Shown here: piece by piece, positions 1 to 8,285 of the stretch | Layout of the letters: the number at the start of each line of letters is the position of its first letter | Numbering within the stretch: position 1 is the stretch's first letter | NCBI RefSeq assembly: GCF_900170025.1 | Contig: NZ_FWEX01000006.1 | Span: 2,409,625 to 2,473,624, forward strand | Length of the DNA stretch: 64,000 nucleotides | DNA from: Nitrospira sp. ND1 | Lineage (GTDB): Bacteria > Nitrospirota > Nitrospiria > Nitrospirales > Nitrospiraceae | Direction: 5' to 3' | Translations under genes and position numbers: made by a program | The notes under the pieces: generated by a model | Told to the model about the DNA's origin: nothing | Seen by the model: the letters and a program-made list of their open reading frames with translations, nothing else | Database searches by the model: none

Positions 1-2316
1 GGTGCGGGGTCGTGGGGGGTCGTCCATCACCCCGTCCTCCGGCGGTTCCGCGGCCAGTGCCAGTGCCGGCACCATGTCCGTTCCCAAATCGACGGCCAGA
101 ATTTGCGGGACCGTGAGAGCGAGCGGCATCGACGAGAGTCCGAATCCCAAATACGGTACGATCTCCGGGACGTTGCTGGCCAACACATAGGTCACGAACT
201 TGCGAATATTGGTATAGACGGCCCGGCCCTCTTCGATGGCATGGACAATGGTGGCGAAATTGTCGTCGAGCAGAATCATGGAGGCCGTCTCTTTGGCCAC
301 GTCCGTTCCGGCAACACCCATGGCGATGCCGATGTCCGCGGTTTTCAAGGCCGGCGCGTCATTGACCCCGTCGCCCGTCACGGCGACCACTTCGCGCATT
401 TCTTTGAGCGCCGTGACGATGCGCATTTTATGTCGGGGCGCCATGCGGGCGAAGATCGGATCCAGTTCGTCTGTCGTCGTCGGCGTGAGTAAGCGGCGTA
501 GCTGGTCGTTGTTCATGGTGTCAATGTGGGCGCCTTCGATCACCGGTACAAAGCGGCTAGGCCCTGTCGGCGCCGAGTCGGGCGCAAGGCCGATCTTCTG
601 CGCAATCGCCAGCGCCGTCAGGGGATGGTCTCCCGTAATCATCATGACGCGGACCCCGGCCCGCCGGCATTTTTTGATCGCGTCCGGTACTTCACGGTGT
701 GGCGGGTCCATCATGGCGACGAGTCCGAGAAACGTCAGTCCCTGTTCTACCGTGTCGGCCTCCAATTGCTCCACGCCGCGTTCGACTTCTCGCATGGCCA
801 CGGCCAGCACCCGGTACGCCTGCTGAGCGAAGGCCTGACTCTGGGCCAGCACTTTTTTGCGGCAGTCGACGGTGAGCTCGGCGGGTGCCGCCGATCCCTG
901 CTGCCTGGTGCACAACGGCAAGACCGATTCCGGCGCGCCTTTGGTGAAGGCGAGCAGCCGACCTTCGCTCCAGTGCAGCGTCGTCATCCGTTTGCGATCC
1001 GCATCGAAGGGGATTTCGCCCATTCGCCGGAGCGGCGGGCGGTGGAGGAGTCCGTGGTCCGCGGCAAACTCCAGCAGCGCCGTCTCAGTGGGATCGCCGG
1101 TGGTGCGGCTACGTCCGTCCGGGTGGCGCGTGCGCTTGGCGTTGTTGCAATGAACGATGGCGTCGAACAGGGGCCGCCAGCCTTCCGATTCGGGCGCGGT
1201 GATGAGGCGATTCCTGGTGAACAAACAGCCCTCTCGCGATTCGACGACGAGGTCGTCCACGTAGAGCCTGTCGAGCCGCATCCGGTTTTCCGTCAGTGTC
1301 CCGGTCTTGTCGGTGCAGATCACGGTGGTGCACCCCAGTGTCTCAACGGACGCGAGGTGTTTGATGAGCGCTTTGCGCGCGGCCATGCGTTGGCTGCCCA
1401 TGGCGAGGGCCAGGGTGACGGTGGGCAGAAGCCCTTCGGGCACATTGGCGACGATGATGCCGATGCCGAAAATCGTGCTCGCCCAGAATCCCAATCCCAT
1501 CCCGACGCCGATGGTGAAGAAGATCAGACCCATCAGCAGTGAGAGCCCGGCGACGACATGCGTCACCTTGACGATTTCCTGTTGGAGCGGGCTCAGCCCG
1601 GTTTGTACCGTTGTCGTCAGATGCGCGATTTTGCCGAATTCGGTGTTGAGGCCGGTGGCAAAGACCACGCCCTGGCCATGGCCGGAGAGGACCGTGGTTC
1701 CGGCGAAGGCCAGATTCGCAATGTCGAGCGGATGGCCGTCGGTGATGGGATCGGCCGACCGTCGTTGCGGTTTCGATTCGCCGGTGAGAGAGGAGTTATC
1801 GACGCGCATGCCGACGGCTGCGGTGAGTCTCGCATCGGCAGGAATCTGCTCACCCTCTTCCAGCACGAGCACATCGCCCGGTACCAGTTCGCTGCGGGCA
1901 ATCTGTTGCTGTTGTCCGTCGCGAAGGACCCAGGCTTGGGCCGGCAGCATGCTGCGTAAAGCCTGAACCGCGCGTTCGGCCTTATACTCTTGCAGGAAGG
2001 CGAAAATGGCATTGATGAGAATCACGCCGAGGATGGCCCACCCTAGCGTCGCCATGCCTTCGCCGGAGTGGAGGGCATCGGCAACGAACGCCAGGCCTGC
2101 CGCCACCCACAGGAGCAGCGCCAGGAAATGCGTGAACTGACGCGCAAAGCGGCTGATGAGCGGCATCCCGCGCAATGCCTGCAGACTATTCGGCCCGTAC
2201 CGGAGGGTTCGTCGCCGGACGTCGTCCGACGAGAGGCCCTGCGGGGTGGTGGCGAGCGCGCGATACACCTGGCTCGGAGCCAGGCGGCAGACTTCTAGCG
2301 CAGTCAGTTCAGGCAC
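1..2316 (-). CDS. Cation-transporting P-type ATPase, Na+/K+-ATPase-like (P2C), 3' end cut by window edge
   Basis: The reverse-strand frame is open for 772 codons from a GTG at 2316 and runs off the left edge, so only the C-terminal membrane helices are missing. It shows the usual P-type order: N-terminal cation-ATPase domain, actuator TGES near residue 175, NVPEGLLPTVTLA in TM4, phosphorylation motif CTDKTGTLT with Asp336, KGAPE in the nucleotide domain, and GDGVNDAP near residue 650. NVPEGLL, SNVPEIVPYL and LGTDMVPALALAAEPPE resemble the Na+/K+-ATPase-type branch more than PMR1/PacL pumps. The transported ion is inferred and not certain. The GTG start overlaps the stop of the upstream UspA gene by 8 nt and has a GAGG about 6 nt before it, which indicates coupled expression. 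The frame was translated by hand. Confidence 0.9.
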   Translation of the reverse strand, partial: MPELTALEVCRLAPSQVYRALATTPQGLSSDDVRRRTLRYGPNSLQALRGMPLISRFARQFTHFLALLLWVAAGLAFVADALHSGEGMATLGWAILGVILINAIFAFLQEYKAERAVQALRSMLPAQAWVLRDGQQQQIARSELVPGDVLVLEEGEQIPADARLTAAVGMRVDNSSLTGESKPQRRSADPITDGHPLDIANLAFAGTTVLSGHGQGVVFATGLNTEFGKIAHLTTTVQTGLSPLQQEIVKVTHVVAGLSLLMGLIFFTIGVGMGLGFWASTIFGIGIIVANVPEGLLPTVTLALAMGSQRMAARKALIKHLASVETLGCTTVICTDKTGTLTENRMRLDRLYVDDLVVESREGCLFTRNRLITAPESEGWRPLFDAIVHCNNAKRTRHPDGRSRTTGDPTETALLEFAADHGLLHRPPLRRMGEIPFDADRKRMTTLHWSEGRLLAFTKGAPESVLPLCTRQQGSAAPAELTVDCRKKVLAQSQAFAQQAYRVLAVAMREVERGVEQLEADTVEQGLTFLGLVAMMDPPHREVPDAIKKCRRAGVRVMMITGDHPLTALAIAQKIGLAPDSAPTGPSRFVPVIEGAHIDTMNNDQLRRLLTPTTTDELDPIFARMAPRHKMRIVTALKEMREVVAVTGDGVNDAPALKTADIGIAMGVAGTDVAKETASMILLDDNFATIVHAIEEGRAVYTNIRKFVTYVLASNVPEIVPYLGFGLSSMPLALTVPQILAVDLGTDMVPALALAAEPPEDGVMDDPPRPRT

Positions 2317-3214
2317 GCCATCCTCGTACGATGAGCACCGAACAGGGGGCATACTTCAGCAGCGTTTCCGAAACGCTGCCCAACTGAAGCCGTTCGGACC
2401 CCGTCAAGCCTCGTGAGCCTGCCACGAGCAGATCCACCTTGCCGGAGGTGGCCTGTTGGATGATCGTGTCGGTCACATGATCGACCTTCACCTGCGTCGT
2501 GACGGCGCAACCTTCGGCCAGGAACCGATCACGTAAGTTCTCTACGACCTGTTCGGCGGCCTGACGTTTCGGGACCGAGATCTGCTCCACCTGGTCCTTC
2601 GACAGGTACTTGGCCGCTAGTTCCGTCATGGCCGGTTCAACGACCGACAACACCGTGACGTGCGCGGATTCCGGAAGAAAGCGCTGGCACAGAAAGCGGC
2701 AGGCGCCTTGGGAGTGTTTCGAGGCATCCGCCGCAAAGAGCACGTGAGAGAGGGCTGTGAGCGGCCGTTTTACCACCAACACCGGGCAGGCAGCCAAGGC
2801 GCTGACTTTACGGGACACACTGCCCAGGAGGTAATGTTCTGCGTCGCTCAGGCCGCGCGAGCCGAGAACGAGCAGATCGGCTTTTTTCTGCTTGGCCAGC
2901 TTCGTGATGGTATCGGCCACGCGGCCATGGGCGAGGATCGTGTCGATGGCTGTGCGAGGCTTCGTGGTCGCCTGCTTCAACGCGATTTTCGCCAGACTTT
3001 CGAAGCGCCGCAGAATCTGGTCGCCGGCCTTCGTCATGGCGGCGATGGCCTGTTTCGAGACAGCAGCGTGTTTACGGGCGGCGGATTTCAACGATGCGCT
3101 GTCCACGACATGGACCAACGTGACGGAGTCGGGCGGGCGGCTGGCGACCGCTTCCAGCATCTGCACGCTCCACTCGGCAAACTCCGATCCATCCACCGCG
3201 ATCATCATCTTCAT
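2309..3214 (-). CDS. Universal stress protein, two tandem UspA domains
   Basis: A 301-residue protein with two UspA folds in tandem, about residues 1-140 and 150-300. Each repeat ends in the ATP-binding pattern of the family: GSRGLSDAEHYLLGSVSRKV in the first and GSRGLTGSERLQLGSVSETL in the second. The start at MKMMIAVDGSEF is chosen because GGGAG precedes it and the family begins a few residues before the VDGS strand; a longer frame reaches 3289 without such support. It is cytoplasmic and probably binds ATP. Its stop overlaps the start of the P-type ATPase, so the two form an operon. Role in stress survival is inferred from the family. Confidence 0.93.
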   Translation of the reverse strand: MKMMIAVDGSEFAEWSVQMLEAVASRPPDSVTLVHVVDSASLKSAARKHAAVSKQAIAAMTKAGDQILRRFESLAKIALKQATTKPRTAIDTILAHGRVADTITKLAKQKKADLLVLGSRGLSDAEHYLLGSVSRKVSALAACPVLVVKRPLTALSHVLFAADASKHSQGACRFLCQRFLPESAHVTVLSVVEPAMTELAAKYLSKDQVEQISVPKRQAAEQVVENLRDRFLAEGCAVTTQVKVDHVTDTIIQQATSGKVDLLVAGSRGLTGSERLQLGSVSETLLKYAPCSVLIVRGWRA

Positions 3215-3520
3215 GTGTGGTTCTCCCAGGTTGCAGTACCGCTCCGGGATGGGGTTTGCATCGGGTATGCCTGAATGCGGTCTGATCACGAAGCGGTAAT
3301 TGCGTGCGATGCCAGGCGGTTGGCAGGTTTGCCGGGCAGTCGTCGTAGGCAGTTGCGGCGTTTTGCAGCAGTGGGCGGGACGATATTGGGGTAATTGGCA
3401 TCAGTGAGAGGGGAGATCTGAATCGCGACGGTCCGGAGGACATGCACCTGTGTACGTTGGCTGATCGGTCGGCGTTCAGGCATCACGATTGCGTGAGAAG
3501 GTCCGAAGGAGGGACGCGCA
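3215..3520. other. Divergent intergenic region
   Basis: This 306-bp stretch lies between the divergently transcribed UspA gene and a secreted-protein gene, so it should carry promoters for both. I see the two Shine-Dalgarno sequences at its ends, but no convincing -35/-10 pair, sigma-54 site or hairpin. Confidence 0.4.
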
Positions 3521-4054
3521 ATGTTTGAGAGCCGAGTCATTGCGGTGATGAGTGGAATGGTGGGACTGAGTCTGTGGCTGGCCGGAGTGGAGCCGGTCGC
3601 CGGGGGAGTGACGACACGTGTGGCTCCGGGCGGTGACGCGATCGAACTGGAGATCCCTACCGAGGTCGGAACGCAGAAAGAAACCCTCCCGCTTTACCAC
3701 AGCGGGAAGATCCACTATTTCAGCGCCGGCATCGGCCAGGTTGAGCGTGAGGCGGCGTACCCTCCGTTTCCCTTGAAGCTGGTGTTTACAGCAGGCGGGA
3801 AGCCTTTCGTGACGGGGGTGGAGGTCGTGCTTCGCCAGAGCAAGGGTGCGACGGTGCTGACGGTTCCCCGGGAGCAGGTGACGGGCCCCTGGCTCTTTAT
3901 CGATGTGCCGGATGGTGCCTACGAGGTGGCGGCCACGCTGGGCGGCCAGATACAACAGGTGAAGGGGATTCACGTCCGGCGAGGACATGTCACCACGCAG
4001 CATGTTCGCTGGGCCGAGGACCGGAGTCCTGTCCTGCCTGCGCAGGCAGAGTGA
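3521..4054 (+). CDS. Secreted protein of unknown function
   Basis: A 177-residue protein preceded by a strong GAAGGAGGG. The N-terminus (residues 1-28) reads as a signal peptide, so the product is probably periplasmic. The remainder is rich in short beta strands; the segment GPWLFIDVPDGAYEVAATLG near residues 127-146 looks like the strand pattern of carboxypeptidase-regulatory-like or transthyretin-like beta sandwiches. No catalytic motif is visible. It is followed 43 nt later by a CBS-domain gene on the same strand, so the genes may be cotranscribed. I do not recognise a named family. Confidence 0.8.
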   Translation: MFESRVIAVMSGMVGLSLWLAGVEPVAGGVTTRVAPGGDAIELEIPTEVGTQKETLPLYHSGKIHYFSAGIGQVEREAAYPPFPLKLVFTAGGKPFVTGVEVVLRQSKGATVLTVPREQVTGPWLFIDVPDGAYEVAATLGGQIQQVKGIHVRRGHVTTQHVRWAEDRSPVLPAQAE

Positions 4055-4097
4055 TGGGATAGCTGCGGATAGCATGGGTAGACAAGGAGGAAGCGGT

Positions 4098-4571
4098 ATG
4101 GTGAAGAAGCGGAAAGCCCCGGCGAGACGATCGGCCGGTGCGGGTCGCAGGCGCGTGGCATTCGAAGACCTCACGGTCGGCGACATTGTGAACAAGCGCG
4201 TGCAGGCGGCGCGTCTCGACATGAAAGGCGACCGCGTGGCGAAGTTGCTTCTGAAAGAGGGAAGCAACGTGCCCGTCGTGGATCAGGCGAAACAGCTCAC
4301 GGGGGTTGTGAGCGAACATGATCTGTTGTCGGCGCTCGATGAGGGGCAGGCCTGGAGTGATCAGACGGCGAAAGATCTCATGACCGAAAATCCCTACTCG
4401 GTGCCGCCGGAAACCACGCTGTCTACCCTGATACATGTTCTGACGGAGAGCGATCTCATGTCGGTGCCGGTCGTGAATGCGGGCAATCGGCTCGTGGGAG
4501 TGGTGACGCGTCGTGATGTGGTGCGTGCCGCGCTCCGTCCCGGAGTGAAGCGACGGGCGAAAGGCAGGTAG
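4098..4571 (+). CDS. CBS-domain pair protein
   Basis: A 157-residue protein with a basic N-terminal tail (KKRKAPARR, residues 3-11) followed by two CBS motifs, about residues 30-85 and 95-150. The repeats contain NVPVVDQAKQLTGVVSEHDL and SVPVVNAGNRLVGVVTRRDV, typical of adenosine-nucleotide-sensing CBS modules. The ATG at 4098 is chosen because AAGGAGG lies just upstream; a longer frame upstream has no such signal. A second CBS-only protein follows 37 nt later. The target regulated by the pair is unknown; the adjacent stress genes suggest energy sensing, which is inference. Confidence 0.9.
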   Translation: MVKKRKAPARRSAGAGRRRVAFEDLTVGDIVNKRVQAARLDMKGDRVAKLLLKEGSNVPVVDQAKQLTGVVSEHDLLSALDEGQAWSDQTAKDLMTENPYSVPPETTLSTLIHVLTESDLMSVPVVNAGNRLVGVVTRRDVVRAALRPGVKRRAKGR

Positions 4572-4608
4572 GAATTGACCTATTGCGTGTGTGGAGAGGG
4601 GGCGACGT

Positions 4609-5043
4609 ATGCGCCGTATCGACTTGATCACTCAGGCCTGTGACCCGAAAACGCTGACGGTCGGCCAACTGATGCAGGATGCGTTGTTTACCTGTACGGC
4701 ACAGACGGACGCGCTGACCATCGGTCGGCTGATGACCAAACAGAATTTCGGCGGCTTGCCCGTAGTGGCAGAGGACAGCTCTCTGGTCGGGCTCGTGACC
4801 GAATACGATCTCCTGCAAGCCATGATCGAAGGCCGGGATTTGCGCAAAGTGTTCGCTTCAGAAATCATGACGACGCAGCCCCTGGCGGCTCGGGAAAACA
4901 TGACGTTGGAGGAAGTCGCGAACCTGTTTCAAGACCGGTACGTGACGCGCCTGCCGGTGGTGCGGGGCAAGCAGCTCGTCGGCATCGTTGCCAGGCGGGA
5001 CTTGTTGCACGGGTATATGAAGGCCTCGGCATATTGGTCCTAG
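4609..5043 (+). CDS. CBS-domain pair protein, stop codon inside an inverted-repeat element
   Basis: A 144-residue stand-alone CBS protein. Repeats lie near residues 20-75 (GGLPVVAEDSSLVGLVTEYD) and 85-140 (TRLPVVRGKQLVGIVARRDL). The ATG at 4609 has GAGAGGG upstream; an in-frame GTG at 4591 is less likely. The TAG stop at 5041-5043 is the first three bases of the left terminal repeat of the element at 5041-5227. The native C-terminus may therefore have been changed by insertion, but the second CBS motif is already complete, so function is probably kept. Confidence 0.9.
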   Translation: MRRIDLITQACDPKTLTVGQLMQDALFTCTAQTDALTIGRLMTKQNFGGLPVVAEDSSLVGLVTEYDLLQAMIEGRDLRKVFASEIMTTQPLAARENMTLEEVANLFQDRYVTRLPVVRGKQLVGIVARRDLLHGYMKASAYWS

Positions 5044-5227
5044 GAGCCTGTCCGACATTGACCGTTCGGCTGCGGCAAACGATCCACGATCATCTGCGTC
5101 GTTCTCGGCCCGAAAAAATCCTCAACGTATTTCAGCGAATACGCTTCCGGTTTTTCCAGGCCTGCGGCCTCGCATCTGGTCGCGCCTCCTTGGCCTCGCT
5201 ACGAAGGCCATGTCGGACAGGCTCCTA
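5041..5227. repeat. MITE-like element with 18-bp perfect terminal inverted repeats
   Basis: TAGGAGCCTGTCCGACAT at 5041-5058 is repeated exactly in inverse orientation at 5210-5227. The roughly 150 bp between contain no plausible gene. Either TA or CTAG can be read as a duplicated target, because both ends carry CTAG (5040-5043 and 5225-5228). It fills the whole gap between the CBS gene and the L,D-transpeptidase gene. A non-autonomous transposable element is the simplest reading; a REP-like structural repeat is the alternative. Confidence 0.75.
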
Positions 5228-5229
5228 GC

Positions 5230-6090
5230 ATGATGCCGGAACAGGCTGTGACCGCTACTGCGCGAGTAGTACAGCGGGTCGTCCTCATGGTTGTGTTGTT
5301 CGCTCCCGGCACGTTGCCCGGGGAGGCGGCTATGCCAAGACGGGCGGCCGAAACCCGTTCCCCCTGTGCCGTTCATCACCCGAGCGATGAGCGGGTCGCC
5401 TGGCATTGCCGGCGACTACAACGTGGGGAAACACTGGAGACGTTGTTCGGTCGGCGGTGGGTCGATGTCGCGCGATTCAACCGGATCGATCGCCGGCATG
5501 CGCAGCCGGGACGGGAGATCAAAATACCGATTCGGCTCGACGACGTGGCGGAGTTTACCCCGTTGCCGGGCCGCTATCCTGCCGGAGAACAGGATCAACA
5601 ACTCATTGTCGTGGATCTGACGGAACAGTTCATCGGTGCCTATGAATACGGGTTGTTGAGATTGTCCTTTCCGATCGCTTCCGGAGAGCCGGAGAACGAA
5701 ACTCCTGTCGGAGACTATCGGATTACCGCTGCCCACCGTACTCATCGATCCTGCCTCTATACCATCGAATCGACGCCCGTGCCCTACCCGATGCGATACG
5801 CGTTGCGGTTTTACGTGAACGCACAGGGGGTGAGTTATTGGATTCACGGTCGTGACTTGCCGGGATATCCGGCCTCTCACGGATGCATCGGTCTGGCTGA
5901 TGAGCAGATGCAGCGCCAGTATTACGGTGTGCCGCCTACCCCGGTACTGGAGGATGCCAAGCGATTGTATGAGTGGGTGATCGGAGATCGAGCGGATTCA
6001 GGCACTCTCCTTCCCCTGTCGAACGGCCCGCGCGTGGTCATACTCGGTAGTCTCGCGAAGCGAGGGGATGCGGGTGCGTCCATGCCTTAA
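5230..6090 (+). CDS. L,D-transpeptidase (ErfK/YbiS/YcfS/YnhG family)
   Basis: A 286-residue exported protein. A hydrophobic stretch around residues 17-33 acts as a signal or anchor. A LysM-like segment near residues 65-100 (GETLETLFGRRW) should bind peptidoglycan. The YkuD catalytic domain begins near residue 120 and contains the conserved WIHGRDLPGYPASHGCIGL with catalytic Cys in SHGCIGL. The enzyme forms 3-3 cross-links or attaches proteins to murein. Its ATG begins 3 bp after the end of the inverted-repeat element, so any promoter or Shine-Dalgarno sequence must lie inside that element; a shorter start at 5287 is possible. The stop overlaps the convergent MFS gene by 4 bp. Confidence 0.9.
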   Translation: MMPEQAVTATARVVQRVVLMVVLFAPGTLPGEAAMPRRAAETRSPCAVHHPSDERVAWHCRRLQRGETLETLFGRRWVDVARFNRIDRRHAQPGREIKIPIRLDDVAEFTPLPGRYPAGEQDQQLIVVDLTEQFIGAYEYGLLRLSFPIASGEPENETPVGDYRITAAHRTHRSCLYTIESTPVPYPMRYALRFYVNAQGVSYWIHGRDLPGYPASHGCIGLADEQMQRQYYGVPPTPVLEDAKRLYEWVIGDRADSGTLLPLSNGPRVVILGSLAKRGDAGASMP

Positions 6091-7292
6091 CCGGTGCGCC
6101 GGTGTTGTGTCATGGGAGAGGACAGGGTCCCGATGATCGCGAGCACAGAGAAGCACGCGCCCGCGTAGAATGTGAATGCCGCGCCGAGTCGATCCCATAA
6201 GAATCCTGCGAGGAGGCTGGCGATGAGCATGGCGAGCCCGCAGGCCAGGTTGAAGCAGCCGTAGGCTGTCCCGCGCAGATCGGTCGGTGCCACGTCTGCG
6301 ACCATGGTGGCCAGCAGGCCTTGTGTCATCCCCATGTGAATGCCCCACAGCGCCACGCCTGCCGGAATCACGCTCCAATGATCGTTCATGGCCAGGACCA
6401 GATCGGCCGCAACCAGCAGCAGCAGACCGAGCGTGAGCAGCGTCCGGTGGTTCATTCTGTCGGAGAGCTTGCCGAACGGATAGGCCGAGGACGCATACAC
6501 CAGGTTCATGGCGACCATGACGAGGGGAATGAAAGCGATGGGAATCCCGCCTTGTTGGGCGCGCAGGACGAGAAAGGCTTCGCTAAAGCGCGCTAACGTA
6601 AAGATGGAGCCGATCCCCACGACCCACCAATAGGCCGAGCCTAAGCGTGCGAAATTGTCCCGGGTGATCGGATTGGCCCTTGTTGTCGTCTGGCGGGACT
6701 CAGGCTCCTGTATGCCGAACAGCAGCAGCGCGACGGCCATCATTCCCGGTATGACGGCCACCCAGAAGACCGCCCGGAAATCGTCGGCCCAGAGCAGCAT
6801 CAATCCGACCGCGAGCAGGGGGCCGAGAAAGGCCCCCACCGTATCGAGCGATTGCCGCAAGCCGAACGCTGCGCCGCGGAGATGCGCAGGCGCAATGTCC
6901 GCCACTAATGCATCGCGGGGTGCGCCTCGCACGCCTTTTCCCACTCGATCCAATAAGCGGGCGGTCAACAACGTTCCGATGTCCGGGGCGATCGCGAAGA
7001 GCGGTTTGGTCAATGCGCCTAAGGCATAGCCGAATAAGGCCAGCCCCTTCCGTCTACGGAGATAGTCGCTCAATGTCCCGGAAAAGACTTTGACCACGAG
7101 TGCCAGGGACTCGGCCAGACCCTCCACAATGCCGACCGCGATCGTGCCGGCGCCGAGTGTCGTGACCATGAAGAGCGGCAGCAGGCTGTGAATCATTTCC
7201 GAGGAAATGTCCATCAGCAGGCTGACAACACCCAGCACCCAGATGCCGGTCGGCATCCGGCGGAGCGAATGGGGCGGAGATGTGTCCATCAT
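6087..7292 (-). CDS. MFS transporter
   Basis: About 400 residues with roughly 12 hydrophobic segments. The loop after TM2 carries GTLSDYLRRRKG, an MFS motif A variant, and LLDRVGKGVRGAPRDALVAD follows TM4, as in a group of bacterial MFS proteins sometimes annotated as drug or sugar transporters. The substrate cannot be inferred. I place the start at the ATG at 7292; a TTG three codons upstream is the alternative, and neither has a clear Shine-Dalgarno sequence. The stop overlaps the end of the L,D-transpeptidase gene on the other strand. Confidence 0.88.
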   Translation of the reverse strand: MMDTSPPHSLRRMPTGIWVLGVVSLLMDISSEMIHSLLPLFMVTTLGAGTIAVGIVEGLAESLALVVKVFSGTLSDYLRRRKGLALFGYALGALTKPLFAIAPDIGTLLTARLLDRVGKGVRGAPRDALVADIAPAHLRGAAFGLRQSLDTVGAFLGPLLAVGLMLLWADDFRAVFWVAVIPGMMAVALLLFGIQEPESRQTTTRANPITRDNFARLGSAYWWVVGIGSIFTLARFSEAFLVLRAQQGGIPIAFIPLVMVAMNLVYASSAYPFGKLSDRMNHRTLLTLGLLLLVAADLVLAMNDHWSVIPAGVALWGIHMGMTQGLLATMVADVAPTDLRGTAYGCFNLACGLAMLIASLLAGFLWDRLGAAFTFYAGACFSVLAIIGTLSSPMTQHRRTG

Positions 7293-7381
7293 GGCCGACA
7301 AGTCGAGGCGGTGAGACGGCTACCGGGCTTTCTGCTGCCTGACGGATTATAGGGAAGCCACTTAGGGTTGTCATGTCACAC

Positions 7382-7792
7382 TCACCAGGTCTTGGAAGAT
7401 GTGATCAGTTCCTGCCCCTGTCTCCAGTCGTAACGCACAGCATCGGTGAGCCGGCCCGTTTCGTCGCGGTCGACCCACATCTCCCACTGTCCATCCTGAT
7501 TGGCGTCATACCAGTAAAACAATGGAAACAAGGCGACATCGGGTTCCTCAGACGCAGGGTCGTCATAGGAAATCCCCAGGATGTGGCGAGCCGTACGGTA
7601 GTCCACCTGGCCGTTGCCGCGAAGCGAGTAGTCGCGAAAGAGCAATCCGATGATCGTGTCGGACGATTGTGCGACTAACAACTCTTCACCTGGCTCATTG
7701 GGAAGTGACGAATCGGCGTGAGAAGTGTCCGGCCAGGCCGGACACAATGTCAGCACGGCGGACAGGCATATCGTCAGTATCGTCGTGTTCAT
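7382..7792 (-). CDS. Secreted protein with an EF-hand-like acidic loop
   Basis: A 136-residue protein with a signal peptide (residues 1-26) and strong GGGAGGG upstream of the ATG at 7792. The mature part contains DANQDGQWEMWVDRDETG near residues 100-117, a D-x-N-x-D-G-x-x-E arrangement like an EF-hand or dockerin calcium loop, here single rather than paired. The rest shows no known domain. Probably periplasmic; function unknown. Confidence 0.75.
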   Translation of the reverse strand: MNTTILTICLSAVLTLCPAWPDTSHADSSLPNEPGEELLVAQSSDTIIGLLFRDYSLRGNGQVDYRTARHILGISYDDPASEEPDVALFPLFYWYDANQDGQWEMWVDRDETGRLTDAVRYDWRQGQELITSSKTW

Positions 7793-8285
7793 GGGATCCC
7801 TCCCTTCACTCGCATGAGCGGTCGAGACGAGCATGACTCTGCATACTCAATCTTTGCGCTGCTCACGGAAGTAGGCCCCTGGATACCTACCTAGTTAGGG
7901 ACGGCTTAAACCCTAAGTGTGAAGTAGGCAAGGTAGCTCGTCTGCGCACGGATCAACGATCTATGTAGTTGATATGACAGCGAGCCTCTCCCATCAGACC
8001 GGTCGATGTGCAGCCGGTCAGTGGGGAAATGCCTGTTGTCTGGGTGGAGTGGTTGGAATGCGTGAACCGGGATGGTGAACGATGGCTTACATCGGGGGAC
8101 GAGGCATGTACATGATGACCGCCCTGCCGACGAGGCAGATCACTGCTCCCACGACATCGAATCGATCCGCCTGGTACCGTCCGTACCGCAGCCCCACAGC
8201 AACGAGCGTGTGATGAACATTCCGCCAGAGGCTGCGTACGTACGGCCGGGTCGGCGACCCTTACGTTGAGGGTTCGCTGGGTACG
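7793..8285. other. Intergenic region with small inverted repeats
   Basis: About 490 bp with no supported gene. A small TTAGGG/CCCTAA inverted repeat with a 10-nt loop lies near 7896-7917 and may be structural. Near the right end, TACGTTGAGGGT at 8262-8273 matches a 12-mer inside the element at 36615-36802 and may be a decayed repeat. The left part should hold the promoter of the leftward secreted-protein gene. Confidence 0.4.

Noticed and set aside
526-1542. 338-codon plus-strand frame
   Set aside because: It lies antisense to a well-supported P-type ATPase and has no domain or ribosome site; typical of GC-rich shadow frames.
3476-4267. 263-codon minus-strand frame
   Set aside because: Covers two supported plus-strand genes with good ribosome sites; no protein character.
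8072-8269. 65-codon plus-strand frame in an intergenic region
   Set aside because: Poor initiation context and a possible repeat remnant; not conserved-looking.
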